The notes under the pieces were generated by a model. The model was not told where the DNA came from and did no database searches. It was given only the letters and a program-made list of their open reading frames with translations. This document shows positions 1-11,290 of a stretch of 20,040 nt of DNA, piece after piece; position 1 is the first letter of the stretch; each line of letters starts with the position of its first letter. This DNA comes from Trachelipus rathkii (lineage: Eukaryota > Arthropoda > Malacostraca > Isopoda > Trachelipodidae): positions 42,501 through 62,540 of the forward strand of contig JABUQX010078651.1 in NCBI GenBank assembly GCA_015478945.1, read 5' to 3'. The translations under genes were made by a program, and so were the position numbers.

Positions 1-269
1 TAAAAGTCTTAAAATTTAAAATTTTATTAAGTAATTTGGGTTTGGAAAGTATAGTAACAGTTAACAAGATAAATATGAAACCATCCTAATATCAAACACA
101 CATGCAAATTTTATGATAGCTTACAGTGATCGAAAGAAAAATAAAGTATGAAGTGCTAAACATTGATTTATATATACTGTACTGTATATATCAATATTAT
201 AACATTTTTTTTAACATTAAATCAATAGACAGTAACCTTCCAATTATAAAACGATGATAAACTACTTAC

Positions 270-499
270 CTGTAAAGATACTTTGCTCTTGCATGTGGAG
301 CAAGTTTACTCCAAGAAGAAAAAGCTTCATTAGCCTTGGCAACGGCAAGATCTACATCCTCTGTATTTCCTTGAATTGTTTCTGCTATTAAAGATCCATC
401 ACTTGGACTGTGGGTTGCATAGGTTTTTCGGTTTTCAGGGGAAACCCATTTATTACCAATAAAATGACCAAATTTTCTATTATGATCAGTTAACCAAGC
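270..499 (-). CDS. ALDH16A1: ALDH16A1-like aldehyde dehydrogenase, second coding exon
   Basis: Read on the minus strand this exon has no stop over 76 codons plus 2 bases. It begins AWLTDHNRKFGHFIG, followed by NKWVSPENRKTY and ending ARAKYLY. This is the N-terminal part of an aldehyde dehydrogenase domain: the 'G.F..GKWV.P' strand, then an 'AE..QG...DVD.AV..A..AF..W' helix. The AWL...GHFIG..W pattern is what I recall for family 16 (ALDH16A1) rather than other ALDHs. The acceptor is CTAG before base 499 and the donor is GTAAGTAG after base 270, both consensus. The phase fits the exon at 3084-3191, whose last codon is complete. The glutamate and cysteine catalytic positions would lie in later exons beyond base 1, so activity cannot be judged (mammalian ALDH16A1 is thought to be inactive). 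This is part of a gene, not a whole CDS. Confidence 0.9.
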
Positions 500-756
500 C
501 TAGTAAAAATTTAATAATAATAATAATTAAATTCAAAACAATTTATTCAGGAAGTGAACAATATATATACATTATTAATTTTAACATGTTAGAGTACAAT
601 ATTAATATAATACATTTTCTGAAAGGGGGCTACTAATTGCAACACAATGTAGTGTCCTTTGAGCCCCAAAATAATACTGTTGTGATTAAATTTAAGGAAT
701 TGGGTATAAGGATTGAGCTTAAATCCCAAAACCAATTTTGATACAATTAGAATACA

Positions 757-1018
<262 letters not shown>

Positions 1019-1097
1019 ATTGTACAGGTTATCACCACTCATGGGCAAGGCCCTTTTCAAGGAATGGGTAGAATTATGAAAGAAAATCCACCCAATC

Positions 1098-1472
1098 CTA
1101 AAGCAAATCTTTCAGGTGAGCACAGATTGAGGTCTTAAAGAGAGGAAGATTAAATACAGCATTAAAAAAAGGTGGCAAGGAGTTCCACAGAGCAGAGGTG
1201 GCTGGAAAGGAAGCACCAGAACAATTAAGCCTGGGGTTTCCAATATTTACACAAAATTCACAAGAAAGCAGGGCACCTCTTGTTCTACAAGGGCAACATA
1301 ATGGTGGTGGAATACGAGAGGTCAATTCCTTTGAGCACCTGCCACTGCAGCAGCTATAAAATAGAAACAGTGCACCAGCATCACATCGAAAACATAAGAG
1401 GGTATTTAGCCTTAGATTCAACCCTATCCAAATGAAGGAAAAAGGGCAAAACTGCAGCCCCCCGGCCCCCAC
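1098..1472 (-). pseudogene. possible decayed LINE ORF2 C-terminal fragment
   Basis: A 124-codon minus-strand frame ends in ALWNSLPPFF followed by PLFKTSICAHLK. This resembles the extreme C-terminus of many non-LTR retrotransposon ORF2 proteins ('.LWNSLP......SL..FK..LK.HL'). It lacks reverse-transcriptase motifs, and the upstream half, rich in Cys and Leu, resembles nothing I know. It could be a chance frame. The opposite strand has no better reading. The GC content is clearly higher than in the flanking intron, which supports an inserted sequence. Confidence 0.3.
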
Positions 1473-1510
1473 CCCACCTCACCCAAATGTCAGAACAGTA
1501 CTCCATACAA

Positions 1511-1600
1511 GGGCAGATAAGACCCTTATATAATTGGCGTAACTATTCAGAAGAAGGGTAGATGAGACCCTTATATAATTGGAGAAACTATTCAGAAGAA
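1511..1600. repeat. 45-bp tandem duplication, two units
   Basis: Units at 1511-1555 and 1556-1600 share GACCCTTATATAATTGG and AACTATTCAGAAGAA and differ at only a few positions. Only two copies are present. They lie in ALDH16A1 intron 1. Confidence 0.92.
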
Positions 1601-3083
1601 AATATTCTGTCAACCTGAACAGAAATACAAGCTTCTTTGAGGCCACCTTAGCAACCGTTATGATGTGAGGTTTCCAAGACAGTTTATTGTTTATGTTTAG
1701 ACCAATAATTTTTGTTGTTCATGGGTGAGATGGGAGAACCTTTGAAAGAGAAAAGTTGGAAGGTGTTTAAGGAATGGAGATATGACATGCCAGTACTTCT
1801 TTATACTATTCCTCCACTTCCATCCTGTGTCCAAACTATATTAAATATTTAATACATATTTGTAAATTATTTTATTTAGTTATCCTTCACATTTTTATTT
1901 TATAGTCCCAGCCTATGTATGCACTTTTTCAGCCAAAACTCAATGATTATTCAAGCAATTACATATTCAAACATTCCTGCATTTTTCATTTGACTTGCAA
2001 AATGTGCAAACCTATCTGTTCTTTTCCATATCTGTGTACTTTTAATTTTATCCTATTACTGCAGTGTTCATCAATCATTTCATTTCTAAATTCATTTTGT
2101 TCTCAATCTTTTTAATTCAATGTTCACACCTCACATCTGTAAAACACAATCAGAAAACAAAGGTAGTAGTAAGCAAATTATCATATACTCTTATTTCAAA
2201 CTTAAATTTTCTTCCTTTCCTATTTTCTTAGATTTTATACCCGACTTCCTCCTTTCAAAAATAATCAATATTAACTTAGTGTATCTTGCAATATCTTCTC
2301 TTTACTGCTCTTAATTTTCAACAATACTTTACTGCAGAGCTCTTTCTTCTATATGAATTTCAGAAGCTTAAAATGTTACAAATGAAACCTATGCAACATC
2401 TTCCTGTTCTCTAAATTCTCCACCATTTAAGCAATTTGACTATGAAAATTTCTTGTTACGAAGGCAAGAATAAATAAGGATATTTATTATGACAAAGTTC
2501 AGTAAGGTTTTATTAAATAAACACAAGCTTATAATAAAAACAAACTTCTATTACAAAATGCAATATAACTTTACAAGCAAAAGACAAAAAGAAGAGATAT
2601 TACAAAGTTAGGAACAGTATTAAAGACATTCCCAGTCTAAGTCCTCAGTTGGCATCACCCTGAATGGCTTGGCATATCAATTAATGAATTAATACAATAC
2701 AGCAGTTTACTCACATTATCATGCAATACAAGCTACATAAAGAATACTACATAAAATTATGACATGAAACTGCAGTCACCAATCCTCAGTAAGGAATAAG
2801 AATTTAATTTAACATCATATATTTTAATGAATAAACCAATGCATGAAAGAAATATTCATACAAATGAAATGCTAAATCATTGAAACATAACCCTGACATT
2901 ATCAATGTCACACAATTTGAGATCTAAAGACTAAAAAAAATTATAGGGGCTTATACAAATCTAGAACAAAAAATAAAATACGGAGAAAAAATTGGGTAAA
3001 GCTTTACTACTTATCTTTTAATAGAAAAAAACAATAATTCTAAAACTTTTAGAAAGAAAAAATAAAAGGTTTCAATAACTCAC

Positions 3084-3191
3084 TTTGGCTGTTGCTGTGT
3101 CTTCTAGGGCAGGGCCATAACTCATTTTCTTAAAAGCAGTAGTAATGGAATCTACAGAATTTTCAAAACTTACTTTAGTTTTACTACCCAT
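3084..3191 (-). CDS. ALDH16A1: ALDH16A1-like aldehyde dehydrogenase, first coding exon
   Basis: The minus strand reads 36 codons from an ATG at 3191: [20 protein letters not shown], then [16 protein letters not shown]. It ends at a consensus donor, GTGAGT, at 3083-3078. The 'YGPALE' motif shortly before the AWL at the start of the next exon matches the known N-terminus of ALDH16A1, where a similar YGP.PE stretch precedes AWL at about the same distance. The junction is phase 0 on both sides, which supports joining it to 270-499. The start choice rests on a G at -3 and a G at +4 around the ATG. However, the frame stays open upstream into the TA repeat, and a CTTTAAAG just upstream could be a splice acceptor, so an earlier exon is not excluded. 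Confidence 0.82.
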
Positions 3192-3207
3192 AACCTTTAA
3201 AGGAAGG

Positions 3208-3461
<254 letters not shown>

Positions 3462-4240
3462 GCTGTTACCTAAAAAGGGGCCCACTGATGTTAAATTTGT
3501 CCATAACTACTAAACTATTTAACATATATGAGTTTTAAAATAAGTTCTTAGAATGGCAGGTCCTATGTATGTTACCACATAAAATTTTTTTGTTTTGCTT
3601 AAAAATTGTTAAAATTATTTAGACTCGAAGTGAACAAAAAAAAAGGCCCGCTGTTTGCAAAAAGGGCCCCACCCTTTTAACTCTTGCTAGAGTTAATTTT
3701 TTGGTATTTTTAGGTTATTATCTTGTTATTTAAGGTTTTTGTGACTAAATAGGAAGAATTTTTTTTTTTTTTTTTTGAAATTAAAATAAAAAAAATAATA
3801 AAATAAAAAAAGATAAATTTATAATATTAAAAAAAAAATTTAGGTAATGATCTGTAAATCTACAACACCAGGTTAGGGAAAGTTTTTTCAATGTTGAAAA
3901 TAAGAGAAGAAAGGAATGTCATTAGATCTGAGAAAATACACAAGAAAGCTGAGAAACTTTGAGAGCAATGGGATAAAGAAGGAAAAAAGGAAGACCACTT
4001 ATCCAGTGGGCATGAGGACTGTATATGATACTGTGGATCATTTAGGATCAGTTGAGCTCTCACTGGTCCATCATATGGTATTCCATTTCATGACAATCAA
4101 GAAGAGTGTGTTCACTTCAGGGAAGTAGGTGGAACCATATTTCCCATTGGTTTCCTGTGAATACTACTATGAGAATGTTTCAGGCACCAGGGTCCAGGTC
4201 ACAGAATGTGCCTCTTAGAGGTGGCCTTGATTCTGGAACC
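3462..4240. other. Anonymous intergenic stretch
   Basis: Two similar GGGCCC-containing blocks (about 3474-3484 and 3647-3670, each beside an A-run) and an A/T homopolymer zone (about 3759-3838) are the only structure I see. A 70-codon plus-strand frame at 3916-4128 has no recognisable motif. No RNA gene was seen. Confidence 0.5.
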
Positions 4241-4289
4241 ATTTGAGGAGGCATGTAGCCATGTGTCACACCCACACCATTAGAAGTAC

Positions 4290-4902
4290 TGAGCCAGATA
4301 GGCAAAGAAAGAACCTGAGCATAGGACAGTTGCCATCAGATTTGGCTTCTTCTGAGGGTTACATACTCTTGGAGCATTCAAACCCTGCCTTTCGAACTGG
4401 GAACTATTATGGGATAGAGGACACCTAGTAGAGAAGTTTAACTTCCATAAGGTCATGACAAGGGTTGAAAATTTATCCTAAGCACCAATAAAAGTACTAT
4501 GTTATCTGACTGCCTGTTTATACACTAAACAAGATTTGGAGGTGGAGGATAATGATGATTCCCTTTACAAATATAGCAATAAAGGTCATTCTCACAGTAA
4601 TTATTGACATGGCCAAGTAGGGTGAAGAAAGAACCTGGGCTTAGGTAAGACTGTATTGGAATCAGACATGGCTCCATCTGAGGGCTATGTACTCTTGAGA
4701 GCATTCAAACCAACCCTAGGGAACTGGGAATTATTTTAGAAAAAAGGACCCCTAGCAAAGGGGTTTAACTTCTGTAAGGCCATGATATGGGGTGAAGAAT
4801 TTCTCTTACTAGAACAGAAGTATCTCATGTTATCTGTATAGCCTGTTTATAAACTATACAAAATTTGGAGATGGGACAATGATGCTTCCCTTAAAAAATA
4901 AC
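4290..4902. repeat. diverged tandem repeat, unit about 320 bp
   Basis: Unit 1 (from about 4290) and unit 2 (from about 4610) share an ordered series of blocks: AAGAAAGAACCTG, CTGAGGG.TA..TACTCTTG, GAGCATTCAAACC, GAACTGGGAA.TATT, GTTTAACTTC, TATGTTATCTG, and AATTTGGAG/GATTTGGAG near CCCTT. By eye about three quarters of positions match. Unit 2 stops at the left edge of the foldback element. The next repeat segment, TCATTCTCACAG...ACATGGCC (about 4588-4613), reappears directly after that element at about 5748-5776. Confidence 0.8.
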
Positions 4903-5730
4903 GGTGATTGTTTGCAATAAGGGACTCTAAACAGATGTTTATAAAAGTCCCAGCATACTCTAAAAAAAATAGTAATGAATAAAAAAAAAATTAATGATCA
5001 GTCTCTTTAGGAAAAACAGTCACAGCCTCTCAAAGTTTGGAATTTTCCCATAAGGTTTTCTTATAAAAAAAAACTGAACAGTCCTCGAGGTCAGTTTAGG
5101 ACCATCCTGGTTCAGGTTACAATAAGATTTGTGAAGTATACACAGTATACAAATATATATATCATAACTTGAACTAGTAGGGTCTTAAACCAAACCTAAC
5201 CTGAATGGATCAATGATGCCATAAGCCTAGGTGGATTTATATGTATAATTTTAGAACGATATTCAAAACACATAATTTATTTATTTATTTATGTACTTTA
5301 TTTGTCCTTTATTTTATATTCTGACCTTTGAAAGTTGTCTTTTATAAAATATGCTTTGTGGTGTAATTTTGCTTATGGCAAAATTTTTTTCGCGAATGTG
5401 TTTTGAATATCGTTCTAAAATTATACACATCGTGGATTTATGTTGCTATAAACCTAGATGGAGTTCTGGTAACCATGGCTATACTACTATTTCCTTTACA
5501 GTTTTCCCTTGCGCTTATTTTACAAATTATAATTAAAAGAAATTCTGGTCAGTTTTTTTTTTATAAGAAAAGTCTAAGATTTTTTAAACTTTGAGAAGCT
5601 ATAACTTTTTTTTGCTAAAGAGACCATCATTTATTTTTATTTTTTTATTCTTCATTACTCTTTTTTTTTAAAGTCTATGCTGTGACTTTTACAAAAATCT
5701 GCTTAGAGGACCTTATTGTAAACAACTACC
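4903..5730. mobile_element. foldback / MITE-like element with arms of about 370 and 335 bp
   Basis: The left arm (4903-5274) and right arm (5396-5730) are inverted copies. The outermost bases are GGTGATTGTTTGCAATAAGG against GGTAGTTGTTTACAATAAGG (right arm, reverse strand). The innermost 30 or so bases around TTTTAGAACGATATTC match perfectly (5241-5274 with 5396-5429). A loop of about 120 bp contains no coding motif. The element is flanked by AAAATAAC (4895-4902) and AAAATAAT (5731-5738), a plausible 7-8 bp target duplication in AT-rich DNA. It interrupts the second unit of the 320-bp tandem repeat, which resumes on the right. No transposase is encoded, so it would be non-autonomous. I cannot assign a superfamily. 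Confidence 0.75.
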
Positions 5731-5776
5731 AAAATAATAATAAGGATCATTCTCACAGTTATTATTAACATGGCCT

Positions 5777-6117
5777 TGTGAATATCTTGAGTAGTAGAGA
5801 TTAAATTTACTTGAGACAGAGTCATACTCATACTACTAATAATGAAAGCATTGTACTGGAAAAATATACTGTATCACAGGGTGAGGATATGTCCAATGAT
5901 AACTTTAAAAGGTAGAGGGCTTTGGGCGCAGAAACTTCAAAGGAGAGTCAACTCCCACAAAGGGCCAATCTCACAATCTCTAATAGGGAGCTACCTTCAT
6001 TAGTCTTTCATTATCATAAGTATATATTATCATTATCATTTATTCTATAAAGCCTATTTTGCCATAAATGAAGTATAAGGTGTGGTTCCTTAACCAAGAA
6101 AGGATAATTTATATTAG
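5777..6117. other. Anonymous sequence between foldback and LINE copy A
   Basis: AT-rich sequence with a short run of ATTATCAT-type repeats near 6010-6045. I see no gene, splice structure or RNA gene. Confidence 0.5.
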
Positions 6118-7650
6118 TTTCCAAGGTGATGAAAATTTAGTGAGTTCAGATAAAGAGTTGGTCAACATTTTCAATGCTTATTTTGCTTCAGTGTTTACTG
6201 AGGAAAGATTAGATAATAGTTTGGAGACTAATAGTTCTGGTATGCATGCATGTAACAAATGGACTTACAGAATTTGAAATTGAGGTAAAAGATATTAAAC
6301 GTTTATTAGATCATATTGATCCAAGTTAAGCTGCAGGCCCTGATGGTATATATGGTAGAATTCTGAAAGAGGGTAGTACCAGCATTGCAAAGGCACTGTA
6401 TTTGATTTTTAAGCGATCAATAACATTTGGTGAGGTACCAGATGACTGGAAAACAGCATATGTTATGCCTATTTATAAGAAAGGTAGTAAGGAAGATTTG
6501 GGAAATTATAGGCCAGTTAGCTTAACATCTCTGGCTGTAAAGGTTCTGGAAAAGTTACTGAAAGGTCATATAGAGAAATATTTAGAAGATAACAAGGTAT
6601 TGGATGACTCCCAGCACGGTTTCAGAAAGGGTAGGTCATGTCAGACAAACCTTAGAATTTATGGAATACATTACTGACTGCATTGACCGAGGAGATCCAG
6701 TTAATATTGTATATTTAGACTTTAGCAAAGCTTTTGATAAGGTTCCCCACATAAGGCAGATGAAGAAGTTATTGCAATGTAGTATAGGTGGAGTGGTACA
6801 TGGTTGGATTAAAGAGTAGTTGTGGAATAGAAAACAGTGTGTACAACTAAATGGCAATAAGTCTTCATGGGAAATAGTGAAGAGTGGTGTCCCACAGGGT
6901 TCAGTGCTGGGGCCACTATTGTTCCTCATATATATAAATGATTTACACCAGGGACTTAAATGTAAGGTTTCTAAGTTTGCAGATGATACCAAAGTGGCCC
7001 CCACAGTTAGGAATAGTGAAGGATGTATAAAGATTCAAAATGATCTTTATAAACTTTTTGGCAGATAAGTGGTAATGAATTTTAATAGTAAAGTGTAAGG
7101 GTTCTTTCACCTAGGTTACTCAAATAAAAGTTTTAACTACGATATGAATGGGGATTTGAGTCTGGACCAAGAAAAAGATTTAGGTGTGATTATAAGCAGT
7201 AATTTGAAAGTAGCTAATCATTGTTTGGAAACTAGAAATAAAGCTAATAAAATGCTGGGCATAGAGTAAATCGCAATGTTGTTTACAAGAGCAAGGAAGT
7301 TATAAGTAAAACTGTATATTGAAGCAGGAGTTAGCTGGGGGTAATAGAGTATTGTAAAAATAAGTTTGGGCCCCTTATTTAAAGAAAGACTTAGATATGC
7401 TAGAGAGAGTGCAACATAGGGCAACAAGGATGATTTCTGAGTTTGAGGGTAAGAGCTATGAGGAGAGGCTGAAGGAGTTAGGAATGTTTTCTGTAGAAAG
7501 GCGATTTCTCAGAGGGGACATGATACAAGTCTACAAAATGTTTACATCTATTGATAATACAGAGACCAATAAATTTTTCATAGTAGAACATGGACAGGTG
7601 ACCAGGGGGTATAATATAGGACATTAAAGGTCAGAAGACTTGATATAAGA
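6118..7650 (+). mobile_element. LINE copy A (CR1/L2-like), 5'-truncated body
   Basis: This is the older copy of the LINE also present at 7651-11290. It starts abruptly at the codons for DENLVSSDKELVNIFNAYF and runs through the reverse transcriptase: AGPDGIYGRI, DDWKTAYVMPIYKKGS, NYRPVSLTSL, HGFRKGRSCQTN, YLDFSKAFDKVPH, VPQGSVLGPLLFLIYINDL and FADD (6976-6987), then ERVQHRATRMIS. Inactivating changes include a TAA just before the AAGPDG block (about 6327), a frameshift near 6650, a TAG at about 6817 and deletions after 7060 that remove the LGW.DKWQM region. The body stops at about 7650 inside the codons for HLDIR, and its 3' end reappears at 11291. Endonuclease and ORF1 are absent, which fits 5' truncation during reverse transcription. 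Confidence 0.93.
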
Positions 7651-7927
7651 TTATAGGAGATTGATTCAGAAGATGAAAGCTAGTGGAAGAAGGTGCATGA
7701 TTTCTGGGATTTTACCTAGGTTAGGTGCAGGTCAGGAATGGGGGAGTAGGGATTTAGGTGTAAATGAAAGGATTAGGAATTTATGTTTTTCAGAAAATAT
7801 TAGGTTTTTGGATTTGTGGAGAGAATTTCTGGATAAAGATCTTTTTGCAGCAGATGGAGTTCACTTGAGTCGTAAAGGTGTTGGGCTTTTCAGTACCAGT
7901 TTGGAGACTTGTTTAGCAAAAAACTAG
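7651..7927 (+). pseudogene. LINE B ORF1, SGNH/GDSL esterase C-terminal half
   Basis: The frame reads DYRRLIQKMKASGRRCMISG, then ILPRLGAGQEWGSR, NERIRNLCF, FLDLWREFLDKD and LFAADGVHLSRKGV. The D..H pair in 'ADGVHLS' is the acid-histidine part of the SGNH hydrolase catalytic site; the N-terminal block with the nucleophilic serine is missing through 5' truncation. Such esterase ORF1 proteins are known from CR1- and L2-group LINEs, where they are thought to act in the ribonucleoprotein or on membranes. After the stop at 7927, an Asn/Ser-rich stretch (about 7950-8030) leads into the endonuclease, so ORF1 and ORF2 were probably close together. No start codon of its own is preserved. Confidence 0.8.
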
Positions 7928-8064
7928 GTAAAGTTGGGGGTAATGGGCTAAATCTGGATACAAATAATAGCAATGGTAACAGCAATAGTGGTGATATAAA
8001 TAAAACTAGTGTTACAGGCTCAAATAAGGGATGATAGCAATAAAATAACAGCATTTCATTCAAA

Positions 8065-8816
8065 TATAAAATGCTTTTACACAAATGCTCATAGCCTTTA
8101 GAAATAAAAAGATGAGCTGATTAGTTATACCATAAATGAGAATCTAGACATTATTTGATAACTGAGGCATGGGATAATGAAGAATTATATGGAGACTTGT
8201 TCAGGAATATGAAATAGACGAATATTCACTTTTATTTATCCCAGCGTAGAGGAAAGAAGGGTGTGGGTGTGGCGCTTTATATTAAAAGCAGTATTCAATC
8301 TGTATTAATGACTGACTTTAAATCTAATCATGATATTGAATCGGTATGGGTAGATATCCTATGTTTAATAAATCATATAGAATAGGGGCATTTATAGACC
8401 TCCTGGCCAGAGTCCAGAATTAGACTCAGAAATTGTAAAAGAAATTGAGTCAGCATGCCACAGTAAAGAAAAAGGTATAGTCATAATGGGTGATTTTAAT
8501 TCTTCCTGGCATAATGATTCCTTTGTCTAATGGTCTATTGAAGTTCAGTATTTATAAATTGTATACTAGATAACTTTTTGAGCCAGATGGTCCATGAACC
8601 CACAAGACACGATGCACTATTAGATTTAATATTAACTAACGATGAAAGTATGGTGGGTGAGGTTAGAGTTGAGGAGAATTTAGGACTTAATGACCATAAT
8701 ATAATTAGATTTAATATGAATGTGATATCTGGGCCCAAATTGCAAGTTAATAAGGAAAGGATCTTAGATTTTCGAAATGGTGATTTTACCAAATTACGAG
8801 ACATGCTAGTATAATT
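8065..8816 (+). pseudogene. LINE B ORF2, endonuclease domain, broken
   Basis: Pieces in different frames line up as an apurinic/apyrimidinic-type endonuclease. These are CFYTNAHSL followed by NKKDELISYTINENLDII, then TEAW (8161-8172, the catalytic glutamate block), GVGVALYIKSS, RPPGQSPELDSEI and GDFNSSWHND (from about 8489, the GDFN block). Then come HEPTRHDALLDLILTN and LGLNDHNII (about 8680-8706), where the usual Ser-Asp-His reads Asn-Asp-His. At least four frame changes or stops separate the blocks, so no functional nuclease can be made. In intact LINEs this domain nicks the target DNA to prime reverse transcription. Confidence 0.85.
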
Positions 8817-8855
8817 GACTGGGATAAAGAGTTTAAAGACCAAAACTGTTTTATC

Positions 8856-9206
8856 ATGTGGGAACATTTTAAGCAAATTTTAATGAATATTCAGTCAGTA
8901 TGTTTTAAAGATAAACCCATTAGGGTGGCAAAGAGAAAACCTGTTTGGTGGAATAGAGAGATAAGAGAGAAAATTAATGAAAAGCGTAGATGTTTTAAAA
9001 TATTCAAGGGTAGTAATAGGGAAGATGATTTAGAAAATTATAGGAAAAATAGAAACGAACTTAACCAGTCAATAAGGAAGGCAAAGAGAGAGGCAGAAAT
9101 TAATTTAGCAAGGAATAGTAATAAGAACCTGAAGAAGTTTTTTAGCTTTTATAAATTTAAAATTAAGAATAGGACAATTGTCCAATTCAAATTGATGAAA
9201 ATTTAG
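8856..9206 (+). pseudogene. LINE B ORF2, linker between endonuclease and RT
   Basis: An uninterrupted 116-codon frame contains KPVWWNREIREKINEKRR, then FKIFKGSNRED and a strongly basic helix, NQSIRKAKREAEI, ending SFYKFK. A 'P.W.N.....I..K...F' block followed by a basic helical segment is usual between endonuclease and reverse transcriptase in CR1/Jockey-type ORF2. It runs into the reverse-transcriptase frame after a shift near 9200. Confidence 0.75.
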
Positions 9207-10830
9207 TGAGTTCATGATAAGGAGTTGGTCAACATTTTCAATGCTTATTTTGCTTCTCAGTGTTTACAGAGGAAAGATTAGATAATAGTTTGGAGACTAA
9301 TAGTTCTTGTATGCATGTAACAAATAGACTAACAGAATTTGAATTTGACGTAAAAGATATTAAACGTTTATTAGACCATATTGATCCAGGTAAAGCTGCA
9401 GGGCCTGATGGGATATATGGTAGAATTCTGAAAGAGGGTAGTATCAGCATTTTAAGCGATCTATAACATTTGGTGAGGTACCAGATGACTGGAAAACAGC
9501 ATATGTTGTGCCTATTTATAAGAAAGGTAGTAAGGAAGATTTGGGAAATTAAAGGCCAGTTAGCTTAACATCTCTGGTTGTAAAGGTTCTGGAAAAGTTA
9601 CTGGAAAGGTCATATATAGAGAAATATTTAGAAGATAAAGTATTTATGACTCTCAGCACGGTTTCAGAAAGGGTAGGTCATGTCAGACAAACCTTTAAAT
9701 TTATGGAATACATTACTGACTGCATTGACCGAGGAGATACAGTTGATATTGTATATTTAGACTTTAGTAAAGCTTTTGATAAGGTTCCCCACATAAGGCT
9801 GATGAAAAAGTTATTGCAATGTGGTATAGGTGGAGTGGTACATGGTTGGATTAAAGAGTGGTTGCGAAATAGAAAACAGTGTGTACAACTAAATGGGAAT
9901 AAATCATCATGGGAAATAGTGAAGAGTGGTGTCCCACAGGGGTCAGTGCTGGGGCCACTATTGTTCCTCATATATATAAATGATTTAGACCAGGGACTTA
10001 AATGCAAGGTTTTTAAGTTTGCAGATGATACTAAAGTGGCCACCTCAGTTAGGAATAGTGAAGGATGCATAAAGATTCAAAATGATCTTGATAAACTTCT
10101 TGGGTGGGCAGATAAGTGGCAAATGAATTTTAATAGTAAAAAGTGTAAGGTTCTTCACCTAGGTTACTTAAATAAAAGTTTTAACTACAATATGAATGGG
10201 GATTGGCTTGAGTCTGTGGACCAAGAAAAAGATTTAGGTGTGATTATAAGCAGTAATTTGAAAGTAGCTAATCAGTGTTTGGAAGCTAGAAATAAAGCTA
10301 ATAAGATGCTGGGCATAATAAATCGCAATGTTGTTTACAAGAGCAAGGAAGTAATAAGTAAACTGTATAATAGCTATGTTAGGCCAGTAATAGAGTATTG
10401 TGCACAAGTTTGGGGCCCCTTATTTAAAGAAAGACTTAGATATGCTAGAGAGAGTGCAACATAGAGCAACAAGGATGATTTCTGGGTTTGAGGGTAAGAG
10501 CTATGAGGAGAGGCTGAAGGAGTTAGGAATGTTTTCTATAGAAAGGAGATTTCTCAGAGGGGACATGATACAAGTCTACAAAATATTTACATCTATTGAT
10601 AATACAGAGACTAATAAATTTTTCACAGTAGAACATGGACAGGTGACCAGGGGGCATAATAAGAAAATTAAAAAGAAAGCATGCCATCTTGATATAAGAA
10701 TGCATGCATTCAGTAATAGGGTTGTTAAATTTTGGAATAGTCTGCCAGAGGAGGTTGTTGAGTGTGACTCGATTGCAACATTTAAGAAAGGGTTGGGATT
10801 TTTGTTTATGGATAGGTATCATATAATATG
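9190..10830 (+). pseudogene. LINE B ORF2, reverse transcriptase and C-terminal domain
   Basis: Blocks in order: ELVNIFNAYFAS, GKAAGPDGIYGRI, DDWKTAYVVPIYKKG, RPVSLTS and RVGHVRQTF. A 272-codon open frame (9646-10464) follows, with YLDFSKAFDKVPH (RT motif A), GVPQGSVLGPLLFLIYINDL (motif B) and FADD (10018-10029, catalytic motif C). LGWADKWQMNFN, DLGVIIS and SYVRPVIEYCAQVWGP complete that part. A one-base shift near 10425 moves into the next frame (10400-10879), carrying LDMLERVQHRATRMISGFE, ERRFLRGDMIQVYKI, FSNRVVKFWNSLPEEVV and TFKKGL. A TAA lies near 9550 before RPVS, and a small deletion near 9450 removes the residues before FKRSITF seen in copy A. The catalytic residues themselves are kept, so copy B looks younger than copy A. 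Confidence 0.92.

Positions 10831-11290
<460 letters not shown>

Noticed and set aside
3916..4428. Two short plus-strand frames in the intergenic region
   Set aside because: No recognisable motif. The second frame is not preserved in the other unit of the tandem repeat.
9678..10070. 130-codon minus-strand frame (and 6636-7004 in copy A)
   Set aside because: Antisense of the LINE reverse transcriptase. It appears in both copies only because they are homologous.
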